From Halodesulfovibrio aestuarii DSM 17919 = ATCC 29578 (lineage in GTDB: Bacteria > Desulfobacterota > Desulfovibrionia > Desulfovibrionales > Desulfovibrionaceae), in the NCBI RefSeq assembly GCF_000384815.1, contig NZ_ARQF01000021.1, positions 868,001-932,000 of the forward strand: a stretch of 64,000 bases of DNA, in the 5' to 3' direction. Positions 61,785 to 64,000 of this stretch are shown piece by piece. The notes beneath the pieces are model-generated. The model was not told where the DNA came from. It worked only from the letters and a program-made list of their open reading frames with translations, and searched no databases. Each line of letters begins with the position of its first letter. Position 1 is the stretch's first letter. Position numbers and translations under genes: made by a program.

Positions 61785-62705
61785 TTATTCAGCTAAAAAA
61801 CGGGAAACTTCACGGTTCATAGTTTCAAAATCTTTTGGCTTCACCCAAATAATTTCTTTATCTTTTCTGAACCATGTGAGCTGGCGTTTTGCATAAGCAC
61901 GGGTGTTTTTCAACCACAAGGCCTTGCAATCATCCAGCGACATTGCTCCGGTGATGTACTGGTATAGTTCTGCACAGCCGATGCCGGACCATCCAGTGGA
62001 GTTCGGATTATCGTTATGTTTCAACGCCTCGCGGGCTTCTTCAATGGCTCCGGCTTCAATCATGAGATCGATACGTTTGCCAAGCAGCGGAGTCAGCTCA
62101 TCGAGTGTTACATCAATGCCAAGACGCACACCGCGAAATGGTGTCGGTGTCATTGGCTGGGCATGCCACCATGAGAAGGTCTTACCGGTGGCTCTATACA
62201 CAGCAAGCGCACGACAGATTCGCTGGCTATCGTTGAAGTGAATCTTAGCAGCGTAATCCGGATCAATTTTAGTCAGGTCTTCATGCATAGGCGCAGAGCC
62301 GCGCTCTGCCATTTCTGCTTCTGCCACATCCGTATACGACTGGTCGATACGCGGGATCTGTGCCAAGCCTTCCAGCAAGGCTTTTAAGTAGAAGCCGGTT
62401 CCACCAACAAGCAAAGGCAACAAGCCTTCCTCGCGAGTTTGATGGATTGCCGCTGTTGCCATATCCATAAATTTGCCCACATCTATTTTGTCTTCAGTTT
62501 TCAAAAAACCATAGAGCTTATGCGGACACACCTGCTGTTCTTCTGCTGTCGGCTGCGCGGTGATTATAGGAAAATCACGAAACACTTGACGGGAGTCCAG
62601 ATTAATCACACCACCGTTAAAAGTGCGACACAGGTTGAAAGACGCAGCAGTCTTACCCGCTCCGGTAGGGCCGACCAGACAGACAATAGGAATTTTTTTA
62701 GACAT
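61785..62705 (-). CDS. miaA: tRNA dimethylallyltransferase
   Basis: 306 residues. Walker A GPTGAGKT (about 12-19), DSRQVFRDFPIITAQPT and the ISSxxRxVA-like loop SQRICRALAVYRATGKTFS, ending RQLTWFRKDKEIIWV. It adds the dimethylallyl group to A37 of tRNAs reading UNN codons, in the cytoplasm. It is 5 nt downstream of coaD and at the end of the rsmD-coaD-miaA operon. Confidence 0.95.
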   Translation of the reverse strand: MSKKIPIVCLVGPTGAGKTAASFNLCRTFNGGVINLDSRQVFRDFPIITAQPTAEEQQVCPHKLYGFLKTEDKIDVGKFMDMATAAIHQTREEGLLPLLVGGTGFYLKALLEGLAQIPRIDQSYTDVAEAEMAERGSAPMHEDLTKIDPDYAAKIHFNDSQRICRALAVYRATGKTFSWWHAQPMTPTPFRGVRLGIDVTLDELTPLLGKRIDLMIEAGAIEEAREALKHNDNPNSTGWSGIGCAELYQYITGAMSLDDCKALWLKNTRAYAKRQLTWFRKDKEIIWVKPKDFETMNREVSRFLAE

Positions 62706-62710
62706 ATATT

Positions 62711-63220
62711 TTAGTTCAGCGGGTACGGATACCCGTATTTTTCGCGAAGCTTACGGTAGACGTTATCCGGAACAAGCCCTTTGATATCACCACCCAGTTT
62801 GCCTGCCGCTTTAATGATGGTCGAACTGATATACAGCCATTGGTAATCCGTCATTAAAAAGACAGTCTGAATATGCTTTTTAAGCTTACGGTTCATCAAT
62901 GCAAGCTGGAACTCGTATTCAAAGTCAGAGACTGCTCGTAACCCACGCAAAATCACATGCGCACCACGACGTTCCGCATATTCCACAAGTAGACCGGAAA
63001 AAGGCTCTACAGTTACCTGCGGGACATCCTTGAAGACTTCTTCTGCCATTGCCACGCGCTCTGTAATTGAAAACAGCGGCGACTTCGGGGTGTCGTTGGC
63101 CACCGCAACAATCACACGATCAAAAATTTCGCAGCCGCGTTTAATAAGACTCACATGCCCCATTGTCATAGGGTCAAATGTGCCGGGATAAACGGCTACT
63201 CGCTCTCCTCTGTTGTCCAT
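62711..63220 (-). CDS. coaD: phosphopantetheine adenylyltransferase
   Basis: 169 residues. Nucleotidyltransferase motifs YPGTFDPMTMGH (T/HxGH, H22) and the C-terminal YISSTIIK. It couples ATP and 4'-phosphopantetheine to dephospho-CoA, the fourth step of coenzyme A synthesis. Start ATG 63220 overlaps the last 25 nt of rsmD; an internal start would lose the conserved strand, so the overlap is real. Confidence 0.95.
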   Translation of the reverse strand: MDNRGERVAVYPGTFDPMTMGHVSLIKRGCEIFDRVIVAVANDTPKSPLFSITERVAMAEEVFKDVPQVTVEPFSGLLVEYAERRGAHVILRGLRAVSDFEYEFQLALMNRKLKKHIQTVFLMTDYQWLYISSTIIKAAGKLGGDIKGLVPDNVYRKLREKYGYPYPLN

Positions 63221-63768
63221 AGCAGAATCCTTGTCTGGCCATACGCTCTGTTGGCAATGAGTTCGAGATCAGAATGGTCAGCTTCAGGCGGTAAGGCGAG
63301 TTTAGATTCAACCTCAGCACAAATAATGCCGCCTTCTGCAAGCCAACCATTTTTAAGCACCGCTTTCATGGCAGGGGTTAAAAAGTTTTTTCCATAGGGC
63401 GGATCAATAAAAATTACATCAAACGGCTCTGCTGCACGGCGTGAGATAATTTTAAACAAATCTTCTGCCATCACACTGTAACGCTTAGATGAAATACCAA
63501 TCTTCTGCGCGTTTTCAGTAATCAACTTAGCAGCTGTTTTGTTCATTTCAACCAACCATGCTTCTTCTGCGCCACGGCTCAATGCTTCAAACGCTAAAGA
63601 ACCGCTGCCGGCAAATAAGTCCAGAATACGACATTCAGGCCAGTACACTCCGCGTGCTTCAAGCATAGAAAATATTGCCTGACGCACTTTTGAAGTTGCT
63701 GGACGGTATCCCGGAGCACTTGTGGTTTTGAGTACTCGACCTCGGTACTCACCTGCGATAATGCGCAT
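63196..63768 (-). CDS. rsmD: 16S rRNA (guanine966-N2) methyltransferase
   Basis: 190 residues. SAM-binding DLFAGSGSLAFEALSRGA (50-67) and catalytic DPPYGKNF (D122PPY), the N2-guanine/N6-adenine methylase pattern. RRFSML-like YRPATSKVRQAIFSML is the RNA-side motif. RsmD methylates G966 of 16S rRNA. First gene of the rsmD-coaD-miaA operon. Confidence 0.94.
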   Translation of the reverse strand: MRIIAGEYRGRVLKTTSAPGYRPATSKVRQAIFSMLEARGVYWPECRILDLFAGSGSLAFEALSRGAEEAWLVEMNKTAAKLITENAQKIGISSKRYSVMAEDLFKIISRRAAEPFDVIFIDPPYGKNFLTPAMKAVLKNGWLAEGGIICAEVESKLALPPEADHSDLELIANRAYGQTRILLWTTEESE

Positions 63769-63962
63769 AACTATATAATATCCTTACAATACCCTAAATT
63801 TTAAGCAGAAGGGTATATTTACTTTATCTTTCTTGCCATACTATAAACAACAAATACGAACCGATACAGAACCGGTTGCGCGTATTCACATAGACTACAC
63901 GTTGCGAAAACAATTTCCAAGTCTGACGAATAGACATTCCCCAGACCTACTACGGAGCTACA

Positions 63963-64000
63963 ATGAGCACAGCAAAACAATATGTAATTGATTCTCTATC
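63963..64000 (+). CDS. start of an unidentified gene (cut by the window)
   Basis: ATG 63963 with ACGGAGC ahead, reading MSTAKQYVIDSLS to the window end. Too short to identify. It diverges from rsmD across a 195-nt promoter region. Confidence 0.55.
   Translation, partial: MSTAKQYVIDSL

Overview
The window looks like chromosome from a sulfate-reducing member of the Desulfovibrionaceae (Desulfovibrio or Halodesulfovibrio type). The main evidence is a complete tmcABCD electron-transfer operon, recognised by its tetraheme cytochrome, CCG-domain iron-sulfur protein, membrane subunit and Trp-rich repeat protein. Cys-rich and heme-binding sensor kinases, a KorAB-type oxidoreductase next to ferritin, and the gene run Hsp20 / Lon-like / parvulin / S1 protein / HtrA / HslU / ArgB point the same way. 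All assignments were made by reading the sequence; no database search was run.

Positions 1 to about 19,340 are one end of a Mu-like transposable prophage. The early end is on the right: a cI-like repressor (+) diverges from a leftward early operon with two small regulators, MuA transposase (D269, D336 and E381 visible), MuB ATPase, small accessory proteins, DUF3164 and GemA. Next comes a cargo interval with two convergent, AT-rich genes: a PHP-ATPase of the TrlF/Ppl type and a PD-(D/E)xK-like nuclease with a SEC-C tail, both probably anti-phage defence. The lysis genes (endolysin, holin) and Mu gp25 to gp30 homologues follow, running off the left edge. The PHP-ATPase cassette is bracketed by direct repeats of a 40-nt hairpin that carries the endolysin ribosome-binding site and start codon.

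Positions 19,400 to 23,300 hold a SIMPL protein, small Cys proteins and two tRNA-Tyr(GTA) genes with duplicated promoters. A paralogue of a small prophage protein lies between the two tRNAs. Positions 23,319 to 31,401 are the tmc operon (D, C, B, A), followed by a hypothetical gene, a tandem universal-stress protein, two lone receivers and a hybrid sensor kinase. The opposite strand then carries an orphan protein, a receiver-kinase, a c-type-heme sensor kinase and an Rrf2 regulator, which together form a redox-signalling neighbourhood.

Positions 37,400 to 48,900 are a proteostasis and housekeeping block: Lon-like protease with Hsp20, parvulin, S1-domain protein, HtrA, HslU, ArgB. Positions 49,000 to 53,500 hold KorAB, ferritin, a zinc-ribbon protein and a PAPS-reductase-family protein. 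Positions 53,890 to 56,080 contain six identical tRNA-Arg(ACG) genes, four of them in a ~259-bp tandem repeat. The right end (56,300 to 64,000) carries an EamA transporter, GlpX, an OmpH/Skp-like lipoprotein, two paralogous exported proteins, MiaA, CoaD, RsmD and the start of one more gene. A GC-rich dispersed repeat occurs three times (29.3, 34.1 and 61.7 kb).
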